NCBI RefSeq assembly: GCF_001746295.1 | Contig: NZ_MJAH01000008.1 | Location: forward strand, 347,197 to 411,196 | DNA from: Streptomyces sp. LUP47B | Lineage (GTDB): Bacteria; Actinomycetota; Actinomycetes; Streptomycetales; Streptomycetaceae | DNA: 64,000 bases | Direction of reading: 5' to 3' | In this document: piece after piece, positions 7,506-15,010 of the stretch | How positions within the stretch are numbered: position 1 is the first letter of the stretch | How the letters are laid out: each line of letters begins with the position of its first letter | Position numbers and translations under genes: made by a program | The notes under the pieces: generated by a model | Databases searched by the model: none | Told to the model about the DNA's origin: nothing | The model's input: the letters and a program-made list of their open reading frames with translations, nothing else

Positions 7506-9008
7506 GTGATCCTGTTGAAAGAGTCCCGAACCCGGCGCAGACGCCTGGGAGTTGCTGCGGCCGCCGCGGGTCTCCTGGCCGCGCTGCTGACCGCAGGACC
7601 GGCCGTCGCGACCCCCGACCCCGGGGACGGTCCGGCCGCGGGCAAGGGAGTCTCCAAGAGCACCGAGGCCGAGGTGAAGGCGGCGATCGCCGACGGCGAG
7701 ATACCCGGCCAGGACGAGATCGTCCACTCCGACAACATCGAACACCTCGTCAACATCCCCAAGGACGCACTGCCCGGCACCAATTCGGACCTGGCCTTCC
7801 AGGGCAGGTACGCCTTCTCCGGCAACTACGACGGCTTCCGCATCTTCGACATCAGCAACCCGAAGGCACCCAGGACCGTCGCCCAGGTGCTGTGCCCCGG
7901 ATCGCAGAACGACATCTCCGTCTCCGGGAACCTGCTGTTCCTGTCCACCGACTCCTCGCGCAGCGACAGCAGTTGCAGCAGCACCACGCAGCCCGCGACC
8001 GAGAAGTCGTCGTGGGAGGGCATGAAGGTCTTCGACATCAGCGACAAGACGAACCCGAAGTACGTCGCCGCCGTCGAGACCGCCTGCGGCTCGCACACCC
8101 ACACGCTGGTGCCCGAGCGCAGGAACGTCTACCTCTACGTCTCCTCGTACTCGCCGAACGCGACCTACCCCGACTGCCAGCCGCCGCACGACGGCATCTC
8201 CGTCATCAAGGTGCCCCGCGACGCGCCCGAGAAGGCGGCGGTCGTGGACTTCCCGGTGCTCTTCCCCGGCGAGGGCCCCGACGGCGGCGGCAACCCGGGC
8301 GCGCCCACCAACCCGGGTGTCTCCAAGACCACCGGCTGCCACGACATCACGGTGCTCCCGGACAAGGACCTGGCGGCGGGTGCCTGCATGGGTGACGGCA
8401 TCCTGTTCTCCATCAAGGACCCGGAGAAGCCGAAGGTCATCGACCGGGTGCAGGACAACGTGAACTTCGCGTTCTGGCACTCGGCCACCTTCAACCAGAA
8501 GGCGGACAAGGTCGTCTTCACCGACGAGCTGGGCGGCGGCGGCGCGGCCACCTGCAACGCGGAGATCGGTCCGAACCGCGGTGCCGACGGCATCTACGAC
8601 ATCGTTGGCAAGGGCGACAAGCGCAAGCTCGTCTTCCGCAGCTACTACAAGATCCCGCGTCACCAGGCCGACACCGAGAACTGCGTGGCCCACAACGGCT
8701 CGCTGGTCCCGGTCAAGGGCAAGGACATCATGGTCCAGGCCTGGTACCAGGGCGGCGTCTCCGTCTGGGACTTCACCAACTCCTCGAAGCCCAAGGAGAT
8801 CGCGTACTTCGAGCGCGGCCCGCTGACCACCGGCGCGCTCACGGTGGGCGGCTCCTGGTCGGCGTACTACTACAACGGCTACATCTACTCGAACGACATC
8901 GCCAAGGGCTTCGACGTCCTGAAGCTCAGCGACCGCCGCACGGATCCCGCCAAGAAGGTGCGGCTCGGCGAGCTCAACGTCCAGACGCAGCCGGACTACT
9001 TCGACTGA
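7506..9008 (+). CDS. Secreted LVIVD repeat-containing protein
   Basis: 500 aa. GTG 7506 sits 6 nt after GGGAGG and starts a twin-Arg-rich signal region (SRTRRRRLGVAAAAAGLLAA) with cleavage near AVA (about residue 36). The mature protein is a predicted beta-propeller built from LVIVD-type repeats, seen as repeated F-D-I-S-(N/D) strands: FRIFDISNPKAPRTVAQV, KVFDISDKTNPKYVAAVE, and VSVWDFTNSSKPKEIAYF. Between them is a His/Cys-rich face (CGSHTHTLVP, TGCHDITV, CVAHNGSLVP) that could bind a metal. Its function is unknown; related proteins are extracellular propellers of Actinobacteria. It pairs divergently with the DUF305 lipoprotein and overlaps the convergent TetR gene by 13 bp. Confidence 0.85.
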   Translation: MILLKESRTRRRRLGVAAAAAGLLAALLTAGPAVATPDPGDGPAAGKGVSKSTEAEVKAAIADGEIPGQDEIVHSDNIEHLVNIPKDALPGTNSDLAFQGRYAFSGNYDGFRIFDISNPKAPRTVAQVLCPGSQNDISVSGNLLFLSTDSSRSDSSCSSTTQPATEKSSWEGMKVFDISDKTNPKYVAAVETACGSHTHTLVPERRNVYLYVSSYSPNATYPDCQPPHDGISVIKVPRDAPEKAAVVDFPVLFPGEGPDGGGNPGAPTNPGVSKTTGCHDITVLPDKDLAAGACMGDGILFSIKDPEKPKVIDRVQDNVNFAFWHSATFNQKADKVVFTDELGGGGAATCNAEIGPNRGADGIYDIVGKGDKRKLVFRSYYKIPRHQADTENCVAHNGSLVPVKGKDIMVQAWYQGGVSVWDFTNSSKPKEIAYFERGPLTTGALTVGGSWSAYYYNGYIYSNDIAKGFDVLKLSDRRTDPAKKVRLGELNVQTQPDYFD

Positions 9009-9670
9009 TCCCCTGAGTCCTGGCCCGTCTCGAAGAAACGCGACAGATCCCTGTCGTACGTCCCGTCGGGTGCCTCGGTGCCCGGCGGGACGCCCTGCTC
9101 CCAGTCGAGCCGGTAGCGCGTGAACAGCTCGGCGCGCAGCGTCGCCATCGACATCGGGACGTTCGGTACGACCATCGCGTAGACCGCGCCCATGAGCTGC
9201 GAGCGCAGCATCGGGTAGTCGGTCTCGACCGTCTGCGAACCGTGCCGTTCCATCGTGTCGCGCAGCAGCTCGGCGAGGCGCTGCTGCTCCGGGCACTCCA
9301 CGAAGCCGGCGGTGTCCAGCAGGCCCGCCATGTGCTGGCGCATCAGCACGGTCCGGTCCCGGGCCAGGCCCAGGACCGCGTCGATGGCCCGGGCCATCCG
9401 CTCCCTGCCGTCCTCGGTACGCGGCTCGCGCTCCAGCGCCTCCTCCAGCGTGCGGTGCATGAGCCGGTGCACGGCGGACTGCACGAGTTGGCGCTTGCCG
9501 GGGAAGTAGTACGACACCAGGCCGCGTGCCGAACCGGCCCGGTCCGCGATGTCGCCGAGAGTCGTGGCCTCGTAACCGCGCTCGGAGACGAGTTCGATCG
9601 CCGCCTGCAGGAGCCGCTCCCGGGAACGACGGCGCAGCTCTTCATTGACCGAGGCGCTGCGCGGGGACAT
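8996..9670 (-). CDS. TetR/AcrR-family transcriptional regulator
   Basis: 224 aa. Start ATG 9670 is preceded by AGGAG at 7 nt; the longer open frame to 9862 is not supported. The N-terminal TetR helix-turn-helix is textbook: RERLLQAAIELVSERGYEAT, TLGDIADRAGSARGLVSYYF with the typical YYFPGKRQL end. The C-terminal ligand domain (about 75-224) is not assignable. The upstream region carries a short palindrome beside a TATAGT -10, so it is probably autoregulated. Possible targets are itself or the neighbouring HAD operon (ends 9911). Confidence 0.88.
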   Translation of the reverse strand: MSPRSASVNEELRRRSRERLLQAAIELVSERGYEATTLGDIADRAGSARGLVSYYFPGKRQLVQSAVHRLMHRTLEEALEREPRTEDGRERMARAIDAVLGLARDRTVLMRQHMAGLLDTAGFVECPEQQRLAELLRDTMERHGSQTVETDYPMLRSQLMGAVYAMVVPNVPMSMATLRAELFTRYRLDWEQGVPPGTEAPDGTYDRDLSRFFETGQDSGDQSK

Positions 9671-9690
9671 GCTGTAACTCCTGCGTTGAC

Positions 9691-9709
9691 TGGCTCTCAG
9701 CCAACTATA
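9691..9709 (-). promoter_or_regulatory. TetR promoter -10 and candidate autoregulatory operator
   Basis: A minus-strand TATAGT -10 (9709-9704) is immediately followed by the inverted repeat TGGCT-ctc-AGCCA (9691-9703), 21 bp before the TetR ATG. The position over the transcription start suits autorepression. The arms are short, so this is tentative. Confidence 0.4.
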
Positions 9710-9910
9710 CTCAAATGCGTCCGGACCGGCCCGCGAAAGGCCAGGTCGGGGCTGCCGCCTGCTCTGGGCGACGCGGGGGATCGTCCAGAGTGGGCGGGTA
9801 TACGACCTGATGGTGTCCTCAGGCGACCACTCCGGCGGGGTGACCACCCGGTTTTCGGACACCTTTCTGGTGTCGATTCCGGGTGCCGACGCTGAGTGCC
9901 GATCCGGGTC

Positions 9911-10603
9911 TCAGCCCACCAGGCCGAGGACCGGCCGCAGCCCGTCGGGCCGCTGCGCCGCCGGCAGGTGATCCACGAAGTGCACCCCGCAGCCCAGGGC
10001 CGCCGCACCGCCGTCCGCCCGCCGGTCGTCGCCGACCATCAGGACGTCCCGCGGCTCGACGCCGAGCGCCGTGCAGGCGGTCCTGAACAGCCGGGGGTCC
10101 GGCTTCTGGATGCCGTGTTCGTACGACAGCACATACGCGTCGACATACGGATCGAGCCCGTGCGCGCGGAAGACGGGCCGCAGGTCCCAGCCGATGTTGC
10201 TGACCACACCCACCCCGATCCCGCGCTCCCGCAGCCCACGCAGGACCTCGCCGGCATCGGGATACGGCTGCCAGGCGGCGGGGGACATGTGCCGGTCGTA
10301 CAACGCGTCGTGCAGGGCGGGATCCGGCAGCGGGACCAGTCGTGAGAGCCCGGTGTACGCGGCCCGGTGCAACTCGGCACTCTCGTCCCGGACCCCCCAC
10401 ACGGCGGCGACCGCGTCCGGTATCGGCGCCCGGGGTGCCACCCCGCCGGGCAACGCCCCCACCCTCTCCAGCTCCAGCGCGGCCCGCGTCAACTCCGCCT
10501 CGGCGAGGGCGATTCCCGCCTCGTCGAGAGCAGCCCTCAACCAGGACTCGGTGGACTCGATCCGGAAGAGGGTTCCCGAGAAGTCGAACAGGACGGCAGC
10601 CAT
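9911..10603 (-). CDS. HAD-family hydrolase
   Basis: 230 aa haloacid-dehalogenase-like phosphatase, cytoplasmic. The motifs are in order: motif I is modified (VLFDFSGTLF, with DFSGT instead of DxDGT, so the usual second Asp is Ser), motif II is GVVSNIG, motif III is the Lys in GIQKPDPRLF, and motif IV is VLMVGDDRRADGGAA. Loss of the second Asp of motif I removes the usual general acid, which hints at a non-phosphatase or altered activity. It is the last gene of a tight minus-strand operon: 9 nt after the zinc-ribbon protein, which overlaps the PAP2 phosphatase. The substrate is unknown. Confidence 0.88.
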   Translation of the reverse strand: MAAVLFDFSGTLFRIESTESWLRAALDEAGIALAEAELTRAALELERVGALPGGVAPRAPIPDAVAAVWGVRDESAELHRAAYTGLSRLVPLPDPALHDALYDRHMSPAAWQPYPDAGEVLRGLRERGIGVGVVSNIGWDLRPVFRAHGLDPYVDAYVLSYEHGIQKPDPRLFRTACTALGVEPRDVLMVGDDRRADGGAAALGCGVHFVDHLPAAQRPDGLRPVLGLVG

Positions 10604-10612
10604 ACGATGATC

Positions 10613-11131
10613 TTACGGGCCCGCGTTCCACTCGGCGGGGAGCTCGGCCTCGCAGAACACGCAGACGAAATCCGCCTCGCGCACGATCGACCGCTCCCCG
10701 CACTCCTCGCAGCGCCGGAACACCACCTCGTGCGTGAACCGGCCGGGGTGCTCGACGCCGGCCCGGTCGAGCGCGCGCCCGACCGCCTGCCATGAATCGA
10801 GGTCCGGGCAGTAACCCGTGGAGTGGTTGGTGACCTCATGGACCGCCCAGCGGCCGGAGGCCCGGGCGAACCCCATCTCGCCGGCGGCCCGCACGTCCGC
10901 GCCGCCCGCGCAGGCCACGTGCTCGCTCCTCCGGGGCGCGAGCCGCAGCAGACCGTCGAGGGCGACGACGAAGGTGAAGGGCTCCAAGGTATCGGCCGCC
11001 CCGCGCCCGGACAGCCAGGCGTCGAGGTCGGCGGCGCTGCGGATGATCCGGCCCTCGCTGTCCGGCCGTACCGTCGAGCGCAGCTCGGGCGGGCCCACAT
11101 AGCCGTAGACCCGGCTCGGGCCGTCGGTCAC
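10613..11131 (-). CDS. Uncharacterised protein with C-terminal zinc ribbon
   Basis: 172 aa; GTG 11131 overlaps the PAP2 stop (GTGA). I do not recognise the family name. Visible: an N-terminal segment (VYGYVGPPELRSTVRPDSEG), a central region with ARASGRWAVHEVTNHSTGYC, and a C-terminal four-Cys knuckle, CEECGE...CVFCEAEL, that should bind one zinc. No signal peptide or membrane helix. Translational coupling to the PAP2 protein upstream and 9-nt spacing to the HAD protein downstream suggest a shared, perhaps phospho-lipid or phospho-metabolite, task. The zinc ribbon could be structural or a protein-contact site. Confidence 0.7.
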   Translation of the reverse strand: MTDGPSRVYGYVGPPELRSTVRPDSEGRIIRSAADLDAWLSGRGAADTLEPFTFVVALDGLLRLAPRRSEHVACAGGADVRAAGEMGFARASGRWAVHEVTNHSTGYCPDLDSWQAVGRALDRAGVEHPGRFTHEVVFRRCEECGERSIVREADFVCVFCEAELPAEWNAGP

Positions 11132-11799
11132 GGCCGGTGCCGCTGGTGGACCATCACCGCCAGTGCCACCAGCATCGCGCCCAGGAGCCAGCCGCCGAGC
11201 ACGTCGGAGGGCCAGTGGACGCCGAGCCAGATACGGGTCAGGCCGACGCCGACCACGGAGAGCGCGGCGAGAGCCAGGGCCGTGAACCACAGGGCGCGGC
11301 CGACGCCGTAGTGGTGGAGGAGCCACAGGAGGAGTCCGCAGACGACCGTGGCCGTCAGGGCGTGGCCCGACGGGTAGGCCGCGAAGTGCGCGGTGTCGAC
11401 GGGGTCGGGCCAGACAGGACGCGGACGGCCGACCGCGGCCTTCAGCACCTGCTGGACCAATGTGCCCAGCGCACACGTGGCCGCCAGCCATACGGCGGTC
11501 CACCATGCGTTCCGCCGCCACACCAGCCACAGCACCGCGACCGCAGCCAGGACGCGCATCGCCCAGGGGTCCCAGACCCAGTCCGTGAGGATGCGGAAGA
11601 CGTGGGTGACCCCCGGCTCGTCGACCGCCCAGCGGTGGGTGGTGTCGGCGATGTCGCCGTCCACGGTGAGCAACGGATGCCACTCGACCGCGACCAGGAC
11701 GAGCAGCAGCACCGAGCACAGGGCGAGAACACCGGCCGCTCGGGCGGCGGTCCGGTGCTCCGGGGTGCGAGTCGGGGAGTCGACGGACGGCGTGTGCAT
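11128..11799 (-). CDS. PAP2-superfamily membrane phosphatase
   Basis: 223 aa. ATG 11799 is preceded by GAGGA at 7 nt; the longer open frame to 11982 is unsupported. Membrane protein with about five or six helices, starting with VLALCSVLLLVLVAVEW. The three phosphatidic-acid-phosphatase signature motifs are present: K-x6-RP (KAAVGRPRP), PSGH (YPSGHALT), and the R-x5-H-x3-D type TRIWLGVHWPSD with the catalytic His. The likely substrate is an isoprenyl pyrophosphate (undecaprenyl-PP recycling) or lipid phosphate on the outer membrane face. First gene of the PAP2/zinc-ribbon/HAD operon. Confidence 0.9.
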   Translation of the reverse strand: MHTPSVDSPTRTPEHRTAARAAGVLALCSVLLLVLVAVEWHPLLTVDGDIADTTHRWAVDEPGVTHVFRILTDWVWDPWAMRVLAAVAVLWLVWRRNAWWTAVWLAATCALGTLVQQVLKAAVGRPRPVWPDPVDTAHFAAYPSGHALTATVVCGLLLWLLHHYGVGRALWFTALALAALSVVGVGLTRIWLGVHWPSDVLGGWLLGAMLVALAVMVHQRHRP

Positions 11800-12028
11800 A
11801 CTGCGATCCTCGCCGACCGGTGCGGCTTGAGGCCAATTCCGGGGCGGGGGCGGGCCTGAGCGACCGTTGCGCGGGGGCGACCGGCGCTGTCCCGGTCCAA
11901 GTGATGCACCCGCCGTGGGACATGGCCGGAGGGCGGGGCAAGGGACGAACACGCCCCGGTTCTCGTCGAGTTCGCCCCGCATACGCGGCCAGTGGTTGCG
12001 TGCGCCGCCCCTCGCCCGGCCGGCCGCC

Positions 12029-12559
12029 TCAGAGCGTCAGCAGCATGGCCACCATCGCGATCCCCATCGACAGCCGACACGCGCGCGCGAGTTCGGGGCG
12101 GTCGCCCCAGCCGACGGTTCCACCACCGGCGGTCACCGGGATCAGGCGGACACCGGACAGCAGGACAAAGCCCGCGAAGTAGAGGAGCAGCACGCCCGTC
12201 ACCACGGGCACTCCCGCGCCGCCGTGGTGCCCGGGGGAGGTCGCCATCACCACCGCCATGTAGACCATGGCCCCGGCTCCCACCAGGTGGTGCAGATGAT
12301 GGGTGCTCGTGCGCGCCGCCCACAGCGCGCGCAGCGCGGCCCCGCCGAACACGGCCGCACAGAGCGGCCAGGCCCACGACGGTGGCGTGAACACGGCGGC
12401 GGGTACGGCCATCGCGGCCATCCCGAAGCCCATCAGCGCCTCGCCGCCCGCGGCCCGGCGCTGTTCCTCGACGCTGCTGCGCATCCGCAGCAGGCAGTAC
12501 GCCCCGGTCGCCGCGCAGAGCGCCACCAGCAGCCAGCCGGGCGAAGCCGGTCCGTGCAC
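12029..12559 (-). CDS. DUF5134 family integral membrane protein
   Basis: 176 aa from GTG 12559, chosen because GGGGAG lies 6 nt upstream; the GTG at 12565 overlaps that Shine-Dalgarno. About five hydrophobic helices, with a His cluster typical of DUF5134: TSTHHLHHLVGAGAMVYMA, then ATSPGHHGGAG. The His-rich face of the membrane helices suggests metal or heme contact, but no activity is known. The gene is monocistronic and divergent from the FUSC-MarR operon; 229 bp separate its end from the PAP2 operon start, with no clear signal there. Confidence 0.8.
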   Translation of the reverse strand: MHGPASPGWLLVALCAATGAYCLLRMRSSVEEQRRAAGGEALMGFGMAAMAVPAAVFTPPSWAWPLCAAVFGGAALRALWAARTSTHHLHHLVGAGAMVYMAVVMATSPGHHGGAGVPVVTGVLLLYFAGFVLLSGVRLIPVTAGGGTVGWGDRPELARACRLSMGIAMVAMLLTL

Positions 12560-12681
12560 GCCCACCTCCCCGCTCGACGTCGGTCAAGAAATGCCCGGGC
12601 CATGCGGCGCGCAATCGAGCGCAAGGGTGTACGCGGGGAGCGTGCGACGGAGCACAGCAGGTCAGAGAGGTCACCCTCCTA

Positions 12682-12710
12682 CTGTTTACGAGTAAAACAC
12701 CTGCTAAAGT
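12682..12710 (+). promoter_or_regulatory. Candidate MarR operator and leaderless promoter of the FUSC-MarR operon
   Basis: The perfect palindrome TTTAC-ga-GTAAA lies at 12685-12696. A TAAAGT -10 (12705-12710) ends 8 nt before the ATG at 12719, with a CTGTTT -35-like hexamer 17 nt upstream. The palindrome covers the -35/spacer. There is no Shine-Dalgarno before 12719, so the mRNA is probably leaderless. TTTAC-GTAAA words are common in MarR-family operators, and the second gene of the operon is a MarR protein. Confidence 0.55.
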
Positions 12711-12718
12711 ATTGACTC

Positions 12719-14341
12719 ATGAGCAGTGCGACCCCTTCTGCCGGCGCCCCGCGCGTCCGCCGTCTCCCCCTGGCCGGTGTGCTGCGCCTCGGCAGGCCCT
12801 CCGACATCTGGTTCAAGCCCGCCCTGAGCGTGGTCGTCGCGGTCGCCCCGCCCAACCTGACCCTCCTGGCCCTCGGCCGCCTGGACCTGGCGATGTACAC
12901 CATGGCCGGGTCCCTGTGCGCGCTGTACGCCCACCACCGGCCCTACGCCGCCCGGGCCCGCGCCCTGGCCTGGGTCGTGCTCGGCATGGTCGCCGGGCTG
13001 GGCGTCGGCCTGGTCGCCGCCTCGCTCACCGGCAGCGCGGTGGTGCTGGTCACCGTCGGTGCCCTGGTGGCCGCCGTACAGAAAGCGCTCTGTGACGCGA
13101 CCCGGATCGGCCCGCCGGGTCATGTGGTCCTCACCTTCATCAGCTCCGCCTCCCTGTTCGCCCCGCAGACCCTCGCCCAGGTGCCCGGCCACCTCGCCCT
13201 GGCCCTCGCCGCGGGCGCCTGGGCCTGGCTGGTCGGCATGGCACCCGGTCTGTTCCGGCCGCACGGCCCGGAGCGACGGGCCACCGCCCACGCGCTGAAC
13301 GCGGCTGCCGCATACGCGGAGAACCGGCGCCCGGCTGCAAGCGGAGCCGCCCATGCCGCCGTGCAGGCCGCCTGGCAGACCCTTCTCTCGGCCGGCGCCC
13401 GCTCCAAGACCCGACGTGCCCTCGAACGTCTCGTCGTCCGCGCCGAGGTCGCCCTCGCCGCTCCCGCCGACGCGGACCCGCACCGCCTGCGCGCCTGGGC
13501 CCGCGAACTGCGTGGCACGGGGCCGGTCCCGTGGGCGGCGTACGACGTCGAACTCCTCGGCGTGGACGCCGAACTCGCCGCCCCGGCCCGCCGGTGGTGG
13601 CGTGCCCTCGGGCCGCTCGCCCCGATCGCGATGCGCACCGCCCTGGGCTGCGCCTTCGCCGGCTACGCGTCCCTCGCGCTCGGCGTCGGCCGCCCCTACT
13701 GGGCGCTGGTCACCGCCGCCTCGCTCTACCAGGCCAACGTCACCCTCACCTGGAGACGGGGCGTCCAGCGCGTCGTCGGCAACCTCGTCGGGGTGCTCGT
13801 GTTCGCCGCCGTGGTCCCGCTCGCCCACCTCGGGCCCGCCGCCCTCGTCCTGTGCTGCCTCGCCTTCAACTTCGGCGCCGAGGCCCTCATCGGCCGCAAC
13901 TACTGGCTCGGCAGCATCTGTGTCACCCCGATGGCGCTGCTCATCACCGAGTTCGCCGGATACCAGGAGCCGGGCCGGCTGATATCCGAGCGGGTCGTGG
14001 ACACGCTCGTCGGGGCGCTGGTCGGACTCGTCGCCGCCATGGCCGTCACCAACCGGCGCGCGGGCGACCGCGTCGAACACGCGCTGGCCGCCGTGGAACG
14101 CGCCCGCGCCCGCGCCGCCCGCCTTCTCGCGGAGCCGCACCCCGCTCCCGGAAGCCTGGACTCCGCCCACCGTGCACTCGCCGCCGCCCTGGTCGACCTG
14201 CGGGCCGGCGTCGAGGCCGCGTCCGGCGAATGGTGGCAGCGTGCCCTGCCCCAGGAGAGGGTCGTACGCGCCGAACAGGCCGGACACCGTACGCTCGCCG
14301 CGACGATCCGGCACCACAGAGCGGAGGGCGCACGCCCATGA
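12719..14341 (+). CDS. FUSC-family inner membrane transporter
   Basis: 540 aa. Fusaric-acid-resistance/aromatic-exporter-like protein with two membrane halves separated by a helical cytoplasmic domain. Half 1 is about residues 30-180 (KPALSVVVAVAPPNLTLLAL, then VVLGMVAGLGVGLVAASLTG). Half 2 is about 300-450, with the FUSC_2 signature RPYWALVTAASLYQANVTLT and RGVQRVVGNLVGVLVFAAVV. Such proteins are thought to export aromatic or weak acids. The first residue follows the -10 box closely (leaderless). The stop overlaps the next gene's start (ATGA), so it is coupled to the MarR regulator, the classic exporter-plus-sensor layout. Confidence 0.9.
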   Translation: MSSATPSAGAPRVRRLPLAGVLRLGRPSDIWFKPALSVVVAVAPPNLTLLALGRLDLAMYTMAGSLCALYAHHRPYAARARALAWVVLGMVAGLGVGLVAASLTGSAVVLVTVGALVAAVQKALCDATRIGPPGHVVLTFISSASLFAPQTLAQVPGHLALALAAGAWAWLVGMAPGLFRPHGPERRATAHALNAAAAYAENRRPAASGAAHAAVQAAWQTLLSAGARSKTRRALERLVVRAEVALAAPADADPHRLRAWARELRGTGPVPWAAYDVELLGVDAELAAPARRWWRALGPLAPIAMRTALGCAFAGYASLALGVGRPYWALVTAASLYQANVTLTWRRGVQRVVGNLVGVLVFAAVVPLAHLGPAALVLCCLAFNFGAEALIGRNYWLGSICVTPMALLITEFAGYQEPGRLISERVVDTLVGALVGLVAAMAVTNRRAGDRVEHALAAVERARARAARLLAEPHPAPGSLDSAHRALAAALVDLRAGVEAASGEWWQRALPQERVVRAEQAGHRTLAATIRHHRAEGARP

Positions 14342-14877
14342 CGGCACCGAACGGACGACCGGAGGAACCGGCGAGGCACGACACCGTCGCCGCCGTCGTC
14401 CGGCAGTGGCAGACCGTCCACCCCGGCCTCGACACCGGCCCCATGGAGATCATCGGCCGCGTCAACCGCTGCGCGGCCCTCCTCCAGCAGGCCGAGGACG
14501 CCCCCCTGCGCCGGGCCGGACTCAGCCGTCCCGAGTTCGACCTGCTCGGCGCCCTGCGCCGCACCGGCCACGAGCTGACCCCCGGCGACCTGGCCCGTGA
14601 GACCTTCTCCTCCGGAGCCGCCGTCACCAAGCGGCTCAAGCAGCTGACCGAGCGGGGTCTGGTGGAGCGCCGGGGCGACACCCGCGACCGCCGCGTCGCC
14701 CACGTCAGGCTCACCGAGGCCGGCCGCGACCTCGTCGACGGCATCCTGCCCGAGCAACTGGCGTACGAGACAGCCGTGCTGTCCGTCTTGACCCCCGAGG
14801 CGCGCGACGAACTCGCCGGTCGGCTGGGGGAACTGCTCGGCCGGCTGGAGGGCACCCTCGGAGTGCTGCGCGCCTGA
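14338..14877 (+). CDS. MarR-family transcriptional regulator
   Basis: 179 aa. The start ATG overlaps the FUSC stop. Winged-helix MarR domain: RAGLSRPEFDLLGALRRTG, the recognition helix in TFSSGAAVTKRLKQLTERGL, and the wing VERRGDTRDRRVAHVRLTEAG. The N-terminal extension (about 35 residues) and long C-terminal helix (ARDELAGRLGELLGRLEG) form the dimer interface. Likely an autorepressor of the FUSC operon through the TTTACGAGTAAA palindrome, released by a phenolic or aromatic ligand; this is inferred from family habits. Confidence 0.9.
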   Translation: MTAPNGRPEEPARHDTVAAVVRQWQTVHPGLDTGPMEIIGRVNRCAALLQQAEDAPLRRAGLSRPEFDLLGALRRTGHELTPGDLARETFSSGAAVTKRLKQLTERGLVERRGDTRDRRVAHVRLTEAGRDLVDGILPEQLAYETAVLSVLTPEARDELAGRLGELLGRLEGTLGVLRA

Positions 14878-14896
14878 CGGCTCCGACCTGCGGTTT

Positions 14897-14951
14897 CGGA
14901 ACTTTCGAAGCCCGCTGCCTGTTGACGCGGTCCCTCCGCGCTTTCTACGTT
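14897..14951 (+). promoter_or_regulatory. Promoter with a xylan-regulon-like palindrome for the glycoside hydrolase
   Basis: TTGACG (14922-14927), 18 nt, TACGTT (14946-14951) gives a good promoter about 60 bp before the GTG at 15011. Upstream, CGGAACTTTCG (14897-14907) differs by one base from CGAAACTTTCG, a repressor-site word I recall from Streptomyces xylanase promoters. This would link the hydrolase to hemicellulose control. Confidence 0.5.
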
Positions 14952-15010
14952 CGTCCAGGTCGGTGCGGATCATCGACTGTCGTACGGAATGTCGAACGAA
15001 GGATGATGCC

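Noticed and set aside
7410..9296. Long upstream extension of the DUF305 frame
   Set aside because: The extension is antisense to the LVIVD gene; the lipoprotein signal starts at 7409.
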